Assembly (NCBI RefSeq): GCF_001677275.1
Contig: NZ_CP016178.1
Coordinates: 1,054,001 to 1,118,000, forward strand
From: Vibrio breoganii
GTDB lineage: Bacteria; Pseudomonadota; Gammaproteobacteria; Enterobacterales; Vibrionaceae
Direction: 5' to 3'
DNA: 64,000 bases
The notes beneath the pieces were generated by a model. That model was not told the origin of the DNA and made no database searches. It was given only the letters and a program-made list of their open reading frames with translations. The position numbers and the translations under genes were made by a program. Below are positions 36,644-44,948 of this stretch, in pieces. Position 1 is the stretch's first letter. Every line of letters begins with the position of its first letter.

Positions 36644-37348
36644 TCACCGCTCCAACTTCGCAAACGACTCAATACAAATCGCATCATGACGCCAGTATTC
36701 GATATCACAGTCGACGAGGTTGCCGTGTTGGTCGTAGTTCAAGCGTTCTACCATCATGGCAGGGCTTCCAGATGTGGCGCGAAGTGCCGTTGCGGTTTGC
36801 CCTAGCAATGAGGTGGTGCTCACGCGGTAACGGGTCTCTAAATACTCAATGCCGTAATGCTCTTTGTATAGCTCGGTGAGTGATTGAGACAGGTCGTGCT
36901 GAAGCAAATTTGGCACCATTTCAGGGCGAATGTAGTTAATCACATACACCACAGGTCTATCTTCAAGATAGCGAACACGCTCAACCTGAACAACATCTGA
37001 AAACGGAGGCAAATCAAGTAGCTCAGACGCCTGCTTGGTTGCCATGACATTCTTTGACAATGCCAGTTCCGTTCTTGGTATGCGGTTTTGCTGCAGCGCC
37101 ATATTATTAAAGTTGAGAGTTCGCGTTGGGTCGTAGCGCAATGGCGCAGGTGAGATAAACCACCCACGGCGATCTTCTCGATAGATCTTCCCTTCAGCTT
37201 CAAGCAATGACAGCGCTTCTCGTAAAGTCACTCGCGTGGTATCAAACGATTCAGCCAGTTTGCGCTCAGACGGCAGCTTTTGTCTTGGGCTTAATAACCC
37301 TGACTCAATCTGCTCAACGATAACGTCTTTAATTTTTACGTACTGCAC
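36644..37348 (-). CDS. phnR: GntR/HutC-family regulator of aminophosphonate genes (PhnR)
   Basis: The 234-residue protein has an N-terminal winged helix (about 1-70: IVEQIESGLLSPRQKLPSERKLAE, then TTRVTLREALSLLEAEG) and a C-terminal UTRA ligand domain (~90-230; PPFSDVVQVERVRYLEDRPVVYVINYIRP). This is the HutC branch, which includes PhnF and PhnR. It is the third gene of phnT-phnU-phnR, 27 bp after phnU. The TGGTATATACCA site before phnT and TGGTCTGTACCA before phnS match the style of operators known for this branch (PhnF sites are TGGTnTAnACCA-like). Likely ligand: 2-aminoethylphosphonate or a catabolite. Confidence 0.88.
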   Translation of the reverse strand: MQYVKIKDVIVEQIESGLLSPRQKLPSERKLAESFDTTRVTLREALSLLEAEGKIYREDRRGWFISPAPLRYDPTRTLNFNNMALQQNRIPRTELALSKNVMATKQASELLDLPPFSDVVQVERVRYLEDRPVVYVINYIRPEMVPNLLQHDLSQSLTELYKEHYGIEYLETRYRVSTTSLLGQTATALRATSGSPAMMVERLNYDQHGNLVDCDIEYWRHDAICIESFAKLER

Positions 37349-37375
37349 GGAGTTTCCTTTTCGTTTGTTACAAGC

Positions 37376-39112
37376 TTATCGCTTACGCCACGCTTGAGTT
37401 TTCTTTCCTAGCACTTTGTCTAATACAACGTGTACCAGTTTAGCGGTTGCCGCCGAAATCATGATCATTACCGCCATTGCCGCCGCCGCGCCTGTTTGCC
37501 CAGTATCATCCATATTCAACACTGACACAGACGCAGGAATCGTATTGGTAGAATACAAGAATACTACTGCCGAGGTCGTGGTTAAAGCATTGATAAATAA
37601 GTATGTAGCAATATCTAGAATAGCGGGTAAACAGACAGGTAACGTCACCTTAAAGAACAACTTGTATTGAGGCAATTTCACCGATGCCGCCGTAGACTCG
37701 ATTTCAGCAGGGATCTGCTTCAGTGAAGTCACTGCCGTCATGTGTCCAACGGTGTAGTAATGCACGACTGTGTTCACGACCAAGAACGCCATAGTGCCGT
37801 ACATGACATTAAGCGGGTTATTGGCATCGTTGAAATAGAAGATATAACCCAAGCCTAGCACCATACCCGGTACAGCCATAGGTACCACACTCAGCATCTG
37901 CATTGCTTGTCGCAGTGGTCCGAATGCACGTCCCTTCTCAATGCAGTAGGCACCAATGAAGATAACCACAGTACCGATTAGCGCAGTCCAACCAGCTAGA
38001 GTCAATGAGTTGAAGTAAGGGCTCCAGCCGTAAGTGCTGAGCTCACTAAAGTTGTAGTTGTTTAGGGTCAGCGCTTTGTTCCAAGGCCAGAAGGTGACTA
38101 AAGAGCCGTACACCGCCATACCTAAAACACCCAGCACTGCGATACAAATTACGATGCAATACACAAGACAAGCGTTATCACGAAGCTTGTTGGGCTTGGG
38201 TTCGTAGGCAACCGAGCGCGTATCAAACAGGCTCTTTTGCTTCTTCTGCACCCAGCGATCCACAGCGAACGCTAGCAATGCTGGCAATAGCAGTAAGATA
38301 CTGGTCACCGCGCCCATGGCAAAGTTCTGCTGTCCCACTACCTGCTTAAAGATGTCTGTCGCCAAAACGTTGTAGCTACCACCAATGACCTTAGGAACAC
38401 CAAAGTCACACACCACTAGGGTAAACACGACAATTAGTGTGCTGATAAGGCCGTACTTTGCTGCTGGCAGAGTCACCATAAAAAAGGTCTTTAGTGGTGA
38501 GGTCTTCAGCGATCTAGCAGCCTCATAAAGCCTTGCGTCAGAGGTGCGAAGTGAGGTCGTCAGAATCATCAGCGCATGAGGAAAGGTCCAAAACACCAGA
38601 CCCATGGTAATACCAATCAAGCCATACACCGACTGACCGCCAAGCCATTCCTTAAGCACGCCTTGATTGCCAAACAAAAAGATCAAACTGATGGCGGGCA
38701 GTAGCGAAGGAGCCAATATTGGCGCCATACCCAGCACTTGAAATACAGTCTTAAAAGGCATGCATGAGCGCGTAAGCGCAAAGGCGTAACCAAATGCCAG
38801 CACCCCCACAATCACCATAACCAGAAAACCCACGGTTAATGTGTTGGTCAGTGAATACCACAAACTCGGTGATGAAAAGTAAGTAATGAAGTTCTCGAGT
38901 CCGACAAACTCACCGCTGGAGTTCTGCACACTCTTTGTCAGCATCGCCCACAGTGGCATCAAGATGAATACCAACATGAATAGCGATAGCACACCCAAAA
39001 TACCGAGCAGCATGAGATTGTCGCGGCTCAGTTTTTTGGTCCAAAACGTCCAGATATTGGCACTAGGTACCTTTGTGGGTACAGGGTTATGATCCATTGC
39101 GCTTGTACTCAT
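37376..39112 (-). CDS. phnU: 2-Aminoethylphosphonate ABC transporter permease, two fused permease domains
   Basis: The 578-residue membrane protein contains two copies of the binding-protein-dependent permease domain. The first EAA-type loop is at about residues 190-215 (YEAARSLKTSPLKTFFMVTLPAAKYGL) and the second at ~490-515 (IESTAASVKLPQYKLFFKVTLPVCLPAI). About twelve membrane helices are expected, as in the FbpB/PhnU2 type where one polypeptide does the work of PhnU and PhnV. It starts 2 bp after phnT and is followed by phnR. With PhnT and the separately encoded PhnS it forms an importer for 2-aminoethylphosphonate. Confidence 0.88.
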   Translation of the reverse strand: MSTSAMDHNPVPTKVPSANIWTFWTKKLSRDNLMLLGILGVLSLFMLVFILMPLWAMLTKSVQNSSGEFVGLENFITYFSSPSLWYSLTNTLTVGFLVMVIVGVLAFGYAFALTRSCMPFKTVFQVLGMAPILAPSLLPAISLIFLFGNQGVLKEWLGGQSVYGLIGITMGLVFWTFPHALMILTTSLRTSDARLYEAARSLKTSPLKTFFMVTLPAAKYGLISTLIVVFTLVVCDFGVPKVIGGSYNVLATDIFKQVVGQQNFAMGAVTSILLLLPALLAFAVDRWVQKKQKSLFDTRSVAYEPKPNKLRDNACLVYCIVICIAVLGVLGMAVYGSLVTFWPWNKALTLNNYNFSELSTYGWSPYFNSLTLAGWTALIGTVVIFIGAYCIEKGRAFGPLRQAMQMLSVVPMAVPGMVLGLGYIFYFNDANNPLNVMYGTMAFLVVNTVVHYYTVGHMTAVTSLKQIPAEIESTAASVKLPQYKLFFKVTLPVCLPAILDIATYLFINALTTTSAVVFLYSTNTIPASVSVLNMDDTGQTGAAAAMAVMIMISAATAKLVHVVLDKVLGKKTQAWRKR

Positions 39113-39114
39113 GA

Positions 39115-40236
39115 CTAGGCCGCCTCTTGCACGGTTTGTTTCGCGAGTGGGTAGGCATGCATATGCTTAGTGACAAACTCGAGGTAGCGTATTTCATGAA
39201 GCTTCAAGTTGAGCTTTCTTGCTTCTCTGACCGGCACATCAACGCCAATCAGTGGTAATTCAGGGTGGCCATAGATGCGGCAGTCAACTCGCATATAAGC
39301 ACCTTGGAATTCAAGCATTTCAATCAGTACTGTGAGTGAGTTTTCATTGGATTCAGTAAAGAACAGGCTTTCTGGTCTTAAGGCCAATTCGAACTTGTCG
39401 CCCAAAGCTTCAGAAACCACCTTGTTTTGCATGTACTTAGCACACTCAACGTCAATCAAGTGATCATGCACTAGCACTTGGGTGTCACTCACTTTCTTCG
39501 CTTCAAGGAAGTTCATGCTGCCCACGAACTCAGCAACAAAGCGTGTGGCTGGCTTTTCATAGATCTCTTGCGGCGTTCCTACCTGCTCAATCACGCCATG
39601 GTTCATCACCACGATGCGGTCAGCCATTGATAGCGCTTCTTCCTGATCGTGAGTCACCATGACGGTAGTGATGCCCAACTTGCGTTGCAGAAGACAGATT
39701 TCTTCACGAAGGTGAGTACGTACTTTCGCATCTAGCGCCGATAGTGGTTCATCTAGCAACAATAAACCCGGAGACAGCGCAAGGGCGCGAGCCAGGGCAA
39801 TACGTTGCTGCTGACCACCAGATAGCTGACTAGGGTATTTTTTGCCTGAGGTTGGTAGGCCAATGGTTTCTAGCCATTGATTCACCGCTTCTTCTGCTTC
39901 AGATTTACTTGAGCCTTGATTGCGCAAGCCAATAGCGATGTTTTCTGAAACCGTCAGGTTAGGGAAAAGCGCGTAAGACTGAAACACAATGCCAAAGTCA
40001 CGCTTCTCTGGTGGTAAAAAGGTGATATCTTTCTCTGCTTGCTCAATCTGCCCGTAAGTTGGCAAATCTAAGCCTGCAATAGCGCGCAGTAAGGTTGTCT
40101 TTCCACAGCCTGAAGGGCCAAGAAAGCACACAAACTCGCCCTTGTTAATGCTCAATGAAATATCTTTAAGTGCAGTGAACTGACCGAATTGCTTCACTAC
40201 GTTGTTAATCTGTAAATAGGTTTGATTGGTATCCAT
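39115..40236 (-). CDS. phnT: 2-Aminoethylphosphonate ABC transporter ATP-binding protein
   Basis: ATG 40236 is chosen over an in-frame ATG at 40284 because GGAGGGTGTT lies just before it and the upstream start would overlap the operator. The ~373-residue ATPase has Walker A GPSGCGKTT, Q-loop VFQSYALFP, signature LSGGQQQR, Walker B LLLLDEPLSALD and H-loop VTHDQEEAL. A C-terminal TOBE-like regulatory domain of about 120 residues (FELALRPESLFF) follows. This is the PotA/FbpC-like class used by the PhnT2-type transporter. All catalytic motifs are intact, in contrast to the exporter genes at 18-22 kb. It is the first gene of the operon. Confidence 0.9.
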   Translation of the reverse strand: MDTNQTYLQINNVVKQFGQFTALKDISLSINKGEFVCFLGPSGCGKTTLLRAIAGLDLPTYGQIEQAEKDITFLPPEKRDFGIVFQSYALFPNLTVSENIAIGLRNQGSSKSEAEEAVNQWLETIGLPTSGKKYPSQLSGGQQQRIALARALALSPGLLLLDEPLSALDAKVRTHLREEICLLQRKLGITTVMVTHDQEEALSMADRIVVMNHGVIEQVGTPQEIYEKPATRFVAEFVGSMNFLEAKKVSDTQVLVHDHLIDVECAKYMQNKVVSEALGDKFELALRPESLFFTESNENSLTVLIEMLEFQGAYMRVDCRIYGHPELPLIGVDVPVREARKLNLKLHEIRYLEFVTKHMHAYPLAKQTVQEAA

Positions 40237-40249
40237 AACACCCTCCAAA

Positions 40250-40261
40250 TGGTATATACCA
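40250..40261 (-). promoter_or_regulatory. PhnR-type operator before phnT
   Basis: TGGTATATACCA is a perfect palindrome ending 13 bp upstream of the phnT start. A TTGTCA -35-like hexamer (plus-strand tgacaa, 40279-40284) is placed 17 bp upstream of it on the minus strand, so the operator overlaps the expected -10. Its form fits HutC-branch GntR operators. Repression by PhnR is inferred. Confidence 0.7.
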
Positions 40262-40399
40262 ACCATAGTTTTATTGCATGACAAGCAGATTACACTTAAG
40301 TAGACAAATTATGACAATTTTGGAAGGGATGCAGGGTTCTAGGGAAATGGGTCCTAGGCTCTGGGTAGACTTTTAAAAACAGATGCTAAACAAACCGTC

Positions 40400-40531
40400 G
40401 TCCCCGAGCGCTTCTATCGGGGACCTGTCAATATCAATACATACAAGCAGATGCCCAACCAGAGTGCTGGCCCAGAAAAGACTTGCGACTTGCAACTTGC
40501 AGCTTGCGGCTGACAGCTGACAGCTGACAGC
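40400..40531. repeat. CCCCGA palindrome and tandem GCTGACA repeats
   Basis: GTCCCCGA pairs with TCGGGGAC at 40400-40424. A partial companion (CCCAACCAGAGTGCTGGCCCAGAAAAG-like) follows at about 40454-40480. From about 40482 a low-complexity run of CTTGCAA/CTTGCAG words leads into repeated GCTGACA heptamers that end near 40531. The gap from 40262 to 40643 holds nothing else recognisable apart from the phnT promoter region. Confidence 0.7.
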
Positions 40532-40643
40532 TAATTTCTCTAATATATGCATAAACCGCATACACTAATCCCCTTTTTATCATTTGCTTCATGGGTGCTC
40601 TATCCTTAGTATTCGCGCCTTTATTTTCGAACAACCTTTGCAT

Positions 40644-40841
40644 ATGTTCTCACAATCTTTGACCGCACAATTAGTACGCTGGACACTCGCGCTCAGCGTC
40701 AGTTTGCTGGCGGTGCATAACTGCCAACCCATGCTAGATGTACTTGCAGAGCAAGCCATGGCGGCCGGTTGCCACCAGCATGATTCTATAGAGGGTCACA
40801 TGCACGCCGCCGAACACCACCAACACAAGCACCATCACTAG
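40644..40841 (+). CDS. Small membrane protein with His-rich tail, leader gene of the MFS transporter
   Basis: ATG 40644 is taken as the start of a 65-residue product; an in-frame ATG at 40584 would add a less plausible extension. Residues ~10-25 are hydrophobic (VRWTLALSVSLLAVHNC). The tail is very rich in His (CHQHDS, HMHAAEHHQHKHHH), with about twelve His in the last 27 residues. It ends 9 bp before the MFS gene, whose ribosome binding site (AGGAG) overlaps the stop codon, so coupled translation is likely. The His tail suggests Ni, Zn, Cu or Co binding, but the function is unknown. It has no strong ribosome binding site of its own, so it might be a leader peptide. Confidence 0.55.
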   Translation: MFSQSLTAQLVRWTLALSVSLLAVHNCQPMLDVLAEQAMAAGCHQHDSIEGHMHAAEHHQHKHHH

Positions 40842-40850
40842 GAGCCACAC

Positions 40851-42071
40851 ATGAGCATTTTTCGTTTCCCACCTGTTGTGTGGATAGGGATTGGTATATT
40901 AATCATCAGCCTAGGTATCAGGCAGTCGTTTGGTATCTTTATGATGCCAATCTCAGATTACTTTGATACGGGTCGTGAGTTTTTCAGCCTTGCTATCGCA
41001 CTGCAAAACCTGCTGTTTGGCATGTTCCAACCCTTCGTTGGCATGGCCGCAGATAAATGGGGTGCTAAGCGCATCATCATTATGGGTGCGCTGGCTTATG
41101 GCTTGGGGCTGTTTTTGACCTCAATTACCACTTCTACTGCTGTAGTGTATTTGTCATTGGGCGCCTTAGTGGGGCTTGGTTTGAGTGCCACTAGCTACGT
41201 GATCATTCTTGGCGTAGTAGCAAAAGTGGTTCCAGCTCAACATGCAGCTAAAGCATTTGGCTTAACCACGGCTGCGGGCTCTTTTGGTATGTTTGCCATG
41301 ATCCCAGGCGCACAGACTATGCTGGCGAACTTCGGTTGGCAGGGTGCGATGCAGGGCTTTGCTATGCTGTGTACCTTGATCATTGCGTTTGTTGCCTTTA
41401 TGAAGAGCAACAAGAAAGCCAAGGTCACCAACGCTCAAGAGCCAAAACACCATGATGACATCACCCTTAAAGAGGCGATAAAAGAGGCATTTGCTCACAG
41501 AGGGTATTGGCTGATCCATCTTGGCTTCTTCGTATGTGGCTTTCACGTAATGTTTATCGCCACCCACTTGCCAAGCTACTTGGCGGATAAAAACCTACCT
41601 GCATCAAGCGCGGCTATGGCGCTCGCCTATGTAGGTATCTTCAACATCTTTGGCTCATATTTTTGGGGCATGATGGCGGATAAGTTCGATAAACGACACA
41701 TTAGCTTCGTGCTTTACTTGCTTCGCGCAGCCATCATCGCCGCGTTTGTAACTCTGCCAATCACCGAGTTCAGTGCGACAATATTTGGTGGTGCGATTGG
41801 CTTCGTTTGGCTAGGTACGGTGCCACTGACTTCAGGCTTAGTACGCCAAATTTTTGGACCGCAATACATGTCGACGCTGTATGGATTAGTATTCTTTAGT
41901 CACCAAATCGGCAGCTTCTTGGGCGCTTGGGTTGGCGGCAGCATCTACGATCATTACGGTTCGTACGAACCTATTTGGTGGTCTACGGTTGCGTTGGCAC
42001 TGGTAGCTGCGGTTGTGCACCTGCCGATTAATGCAACACCGATTGATCGGAAGGTTGTAGTGGCCAGCTAG
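40851..42071 (+). CDS. MFS transporter
   Basis: The 406-residue protein has the twelve-helix major facilitator pattern. Helix 2-3 loop motif GMAADKWGAKRIIIMG (~64-79) is the classical motif A, and its second-half counterpart GMMADKFDKRHISFVL lies near 278. A central cytoplasmic loop rich in K, H and D (~190-215) separates the two halves. It belongs to the OFA/monocarboxylate-like MFS group with an RQSFGIFMMPIS first-helix motif. The substrate is unknown. Its position between phnT and phnS may be accidental, or it may export or import a phosphonate-related acid. AGGAG precedes the ATG. Confidence 0.85.
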   Translation: MSIFRFPPVVWIGIGILIISLGIRQSFGIFMMPISDYFDTGREFFSLAIALQNLLFGMFQPFVGMAADKWGAKRIIIMGALAYGLGLFLTSITTSTAVVYLSLGALVGLGLSATSYVIILGVVAKVVPAQHAAKAFGLTTAAGSFGMFAMIPGAQTMLANFGWQGAMQGFAMLCTLIIAFVAFMKSNKKAKVTNAQEPKHHDDITLKEAIKEAFAHRGYWLIHLGFFVCGFHVMFIATHLPSYLADKNLPASSAAMALAYVGIFNIFGSYFWGMMADKFDKRHISFVLYLLRAAIIAAFVTLPITEFSATIFGGAIGFVWLGTVPLTSGLVRQIFGPQYMSTLYGLVFFSHQIGSFLGAWVGGSIYDHYGSYEPIWWSTVALALVAAVVHLPINATPIDRKVVVAS

Positions 42072-42089
42072 ATTAGATACAAGGTTATC

Positions 42090-42199
42090 GTCATCCTGGA
42101 AATTGCAGAGCAATTATCCAGGATCTTGGAGAGTGTTGATTTCTGCTATGTGCACCCTAAGATCCTGCTGGGCTGGCTTCCAGTTTTCATCAGGATGAC
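42090..42199. repeat. Palindromic unit R6
   Basis: GTCAT-CCTGGAAATTGC...GCAATTATCCAGG-ATCTT is followed by CTAAGAT-CCTGCTGG...CATCAGG-ATGAC. The stem AATTGC/GCAATT is a compensatory version of AGTTGC/GCAACT in the next unit (starting at 42256), which the insertion sequence interrupts. Confidence 0.8.
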
Positions 42200-42358
42200 G
42201 AACTGGGGTATATTCGTGCTTCTTGAATGCCCTTTCTTATAGTGTCATCAATACCGTCATCCTGGAAGTTGCAGAGCAACTATCCAGATGTATGGACTCC
42301 CTCTCCTTGAGGAGCTACGGTCTTAATCCGACTAAAGATTAGCCAAAGGAGCCCATAC

Positions 42359-43393
42359 ATGACTAAGCCTAATCTATTAGCTATTGATTTAGCAAAGAAT
42401 GTATTCCAAGTTTGCAAACTCTGCCCTAACGGAAAAGTCATTTACAACCGCGAAGTCAGTCGAGCAAAACTCAAAGAAATTCTGATAAATGAAAAACAAG
42501 CCCTCGTGGCTATGGAAGCCTGTGGCAGTGCACACTACTGGGCTCGATTCGCAATTAGCGCAGGCCACATTGTAAAAGTCATCAACGCCAGAGCCGTAAA
42601 AGCATTTCAAACCAAGCAAAAGACAGATAGGAATGATGCTTTAGCCATTGGTGTTGCAGCACAGCAAGAGCACATCCATGGTACTCATATTCACTCAACT
42701 GAGGAGCAGGCACTTCAATCGTTAGAGCGTATGCGACACTTGGCTAAGGTTCAACTAGTCGCACAAAGTAACCAGATGCGAGGAGTATTAGCTGAGTTCG
42801 GAGTTATTCTACCGCAAGGCCTATCTAAGTTAAGAAAGGAAATCCCTTTCATCCTAGAAGATGCTGATAACTTTTTACCTGATAGTTTTAGAACGGCGCT
42901 ACACAGGTCATGGTCACATTTATTGTGCCAAATTGAACACTTGCAAGAACTAGATAGGCAGCTCGAATCTTTGGTTAAGTCGCATCATATTTGCAAAAAG
43001 CTGATGAAGCTAGAAGGGGTCGGTCCGTTAGGGGCGCTAGGGTTAGCGTTACGATTAGGGCGAGGTGAAAACTTTTCTAATGGCCGAGAAGCATCCGCTA
43101 ATATAGGGCTAACACCTAAACAGAACAGTTCCGGCGGGAAAGAGCGTATTGGACATATATCTAAGTACAGTGCGGATAAGCGACTTCGTTCAATTTTATT
43201 TCAAGGAGCGCTTTCCGTTATCACTCATGTATTAAACCGTCCAGCGACAACAAACAAAGAGCAGTGGTTACAAGCGCTAGTCGAACGGCGAGGAAAAAAG
43301 ATCGCTGCAATTGCTTTAGCGAACAAAACCGTTCGAACCGCTTATGCTTTATTAAAGAATGATTCGGACTATCAGCCAATTAAATTGTCATGA
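42359..43393 (+). CDS. IS110/IS1111 family transposase (DEDD recombinase)
   Basis: The 344-residue protein has the N-terminal RuvC-like DEDD domain: LAIDLAKNVFQVC (first Asp at about residue 9), VAMEACGSAHYW (Glu ~53), and KTDRNDALAI (two Asp near 92-95). A coiled middle part follows, then the C-terminal transposase_20 domain (LMKLEGVGPLGALGLALRLG, then NIGLTPKQNSSGGKERIGHISKYSADKRLRSILFQGA) with its conserved Ser/Gly motif. The gene is full length with no stop or frameshift, so the element may be active. IS110-family enzymes act with an RNA that recognises target and donor ends. Confidence 0.93.
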   Translation: MTKPNLLAIDLAKNVFQVCKLCPNGKVIYNREVSRAKLKEILINEKQALVAMEACGSAHYWARFAISAGHIVKVINARAVKAFQTKQKTDRNDALAIGVAAQQEHIHGTHIHSTEEQALQSLERMRHLAKVQLVAQSNQMRGVLAEFGVILPQGLSKLRKEIPFILEDADNFLPDSFRTALHRSWSHLLCQIEHLQELDRQLESLVKSHHICKKLMKLEGVGPLGALGLALRLGRGENFSNGREASANIGLTPKQNSSGGKERIGHISKYSADKRLRSILFQGALSVITHVLNRPATTNKEQWLQALVERRGKKIAAIALANKTVRTAYALLKNDSDYQPIKLS

Positions 43394-43613
43394 TAGACCG
43401 AGCATAGTCAACGAAGAGCGATGTAAGACAGGTAAGACCGACCAGTATGAGCTAGATAAGATTCGAGGCAGTAGACTTGCCGATATCGAGAAATAGCCTA
43501 CTGGTGCGACTACATTTTAGGGCGAGGTAGCTCCTCAATAAAGCCCGTATATAAGTGCGCATCTATACTTGTTTTCCAAATTCTTTGTTGATTTACCGAG
43601 GGGGTCCATATAA
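43394..43613 (+). ncRNA. Candidate bridge/seek RNA region of the IS1111-type element
   Basis: This 220-bp noncoding right end lies between the transposase stop and the element boundary, which is where IS1111-type elements encode their guide RNA; the left end has only about 70 bp. It contains TAAGATTC at 43457-43464, which resembles TAAGATCC in the complement of the insertion target (seven of eight bases). That match is short and may be chance. RNA limits cannot be set by eye. Confidence 0.5.
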
Positions 43614-43707
43614 GGATCTTAGAAGCAGCCTAACTAATAGTGTGCTCCCCAAGATCCTGAATTTCGTCAGGATGACGTTTGATTATACTTCGCTCTTACT
43701 GCTCGAA

Positions 43708-44712
43708 TTACTTCGCTTCAGACTTACCGTCAAACTTATCAGACCATGTTTTTAGAACGTCTGAGCGCTCGTTACCCATGCGGGCGAAGTCCATTTTCGC
43801 CATTTTCTTTTGTACGTTCGGGAAGTTGGCGATGGTTGCTTCTACGTCTTTGTGACCTACAACTGGGTACATTTCAATGTAAAGCTCGTTTGCTTCTTTT
43901 GAGATAGACCAATCAACTACACGCTTTGCAGCATCAGACCGCGCTACTAGACCAACGGCTTCAGATTCCCAGCCAATACCAGCAGGAGTAATCACATCTA
44001 GCGGTGCACCTTGAGTTTTTAGTTTCGCGCCGCGGCTTGCCATAGAAATACCGATAGCAACCTCACCCATACCCGCCTCTACACATGGCTTAGAACCAGA
44101 ATGTGTGTAGTGTGCGATGTTCTGGTGAAGGTCTTTCATGTATGCCCAACCTTTATCTTCACCCATGTTTTGTAGCCACGCAGATACCTGCATGTAACCC
44201 GTGCCTGATGATGCAGGGTTCGGCATTGCGATTTGGCCTTTGTATACAGGGTTAGTTAGGTCTTCCCACGATGTTGGTTTTGGAAGGTCAAGTTGCTTAG
44301 CGACTGTTTCATTGAAACAAACAGCGTTAAAGAATGCATCGTTGCCGTACCACGCCTGTTCACCTTGTGGGTCGTTCAACTCTACACGTAGCTTGTCTAG
44401 GCCATTTGGTGTGTATGGCTTAAGAATGCCTTCTTCTTTCAATAGCGCCATTGAAGAGCCAGCCAATCCCCACACTACTTCTGCTTGTGGGTTGTTTTTT
44501 TCTGCCAACAACTTCGCCGTCATGATACCCGTTGAATCGCGTACCCATTTAATTTGGATATCTGGATTAGCTTGTTCGAACGCATTTTTATACTTAGCAA
44601 GAATGTCTGCCTCAAAAGCGGTGTAAACCGTCACTTCCGTTGCTGCAAATGCATTGGTTGCCAGTGTCGCTACTAGCGCCGCTAGAGAGCCCTTAATAAA
44701 ACGGTTTTTCAT
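43708..44712 (-). CDS. phnS: 2-Aminoethylphosphonate-binding periplasmic protein
   Basis: The 334-residue protein begins with a Sec signal peptide (GSLAALVATLATNAFA, cleavage near residue 23). It then shows the Fbp-like extracellular solute-binding fold of the PhnS2 type: EVTVYTAFEADILAKYKNAFEQANPDIQIKWVRDSTGI-like opening, EVVWGLAGSS, and a middle PNPASSGTGYMQVSAWLQ with phosphate-type contacts. It is the binding subunit for the PhnT/PhnU transporter, although the MFS gene and the insertion sequence now stand between them. It is divergently transcribed from phnW, with an operator-like TGGTCTGTACCA 23 bp upstream of its start. Confidence 0.9.
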   Translation of the reverse strand: MKNRFIKGSLAALVATLATNAFAATEVTVYTAFEADILAKYKNAFEQANPDIQIKWVRDSTGIMTAKLLAEKNNPQAEVVWGLAGSSMALLKEEGILKPYTPNGLDKLRVELNDPQGEQAWYGNDAFFNAVCFNETVAKQLDLPKPTSWEDLTNPVYKGQIAMPNPASSGTGYMQVSAWLQNMGEDKGWAYMKDLHQNIAHYTHSGSKPCVEAGMGEVAIGISMASRGAKLKTQGAPLDVITPAGIGWESEAVGLVARSDAAKRVVDWSISKEANELYIEMYPVVGHKDVEATIANFPNVQKKMAKMDFARMGNERSDVLKTWSDKFDGKSEAK

Positions 44713-44734
44713 CTTTTTATTCCTTAAATATTGA

Positions 44735-44746
44735 TGGTCTGTACCA
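44735..44746 (-). promoter_or_regulatory. PhnR-type operator before phnS
   Basis: TGGTCTGTACCA keeps both half-sites TGGT and ACCA of the phnT operator (TGGTATATACCA) with the same four-base spacing. It lies 23 bp upstream of the phnS ATG. This supports one regulator for importer and binding protein. Confidence 0.65.
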
Positions 44747-44922
44747 GATAACGAGACTTAGGTTAGAGCGGTTTTATTACGACTCAATGAACAAAAAATG
44801 GCATTTATAAGACGAAATAGAGTAATTATTGACAGATTACACCGTTAGATGAAGGTTTTATGAAATCTGTTTTCTGCCTATTTACTCATCGAACTGTGCC
44901 TTGTTAAGGTACAAATATTAAT

Positions 44923-44934
44923 TGGTGTAGTCCA
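44923..44934 (+). promoter_or_regulatory. Possible degenerate PhnR site before phnW
   Basis: TTGGTGTAGTCCAA contains TGGT and a TCCA half-site (one change from ACCA), 14 bp before the phnW start. It is weaker than the two sites above and could be coincidental. Confidence 0.35.
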
Positions 44935-44948
44935 AATGAGAAAAGATA

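Larger units (their letters stand above)
42288..43614 (+). mobile_element. IS110-family (IS1111-type) insertion sequence, ~1.33 kb, inserted in a palindromic unit
   Basis: The transposase at 42359-43393 is flanked by subterminal inverted repeats TTGAGGAGCTAC (42307-42318) and GTAGCTCCTCAA (43527-43538), 12 bp and perfect. Subterminal repeats, a short left and long right noncoding end, and no clear target duplication fit the IS1111 subgroup. The boundaries come from the interrupted palindromic unit: the left flank ends ...AACTATCCAG at 42287 and the right flank resumes GGATCTTAG at 43614-43622. Joining them restores the TATCCAGGATCTT text seen intact at 42115-42127 (one G is ambiguous). Some IS110-family elements are known to target repeated palindromes such as REPs. 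Confidence 0.88.
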
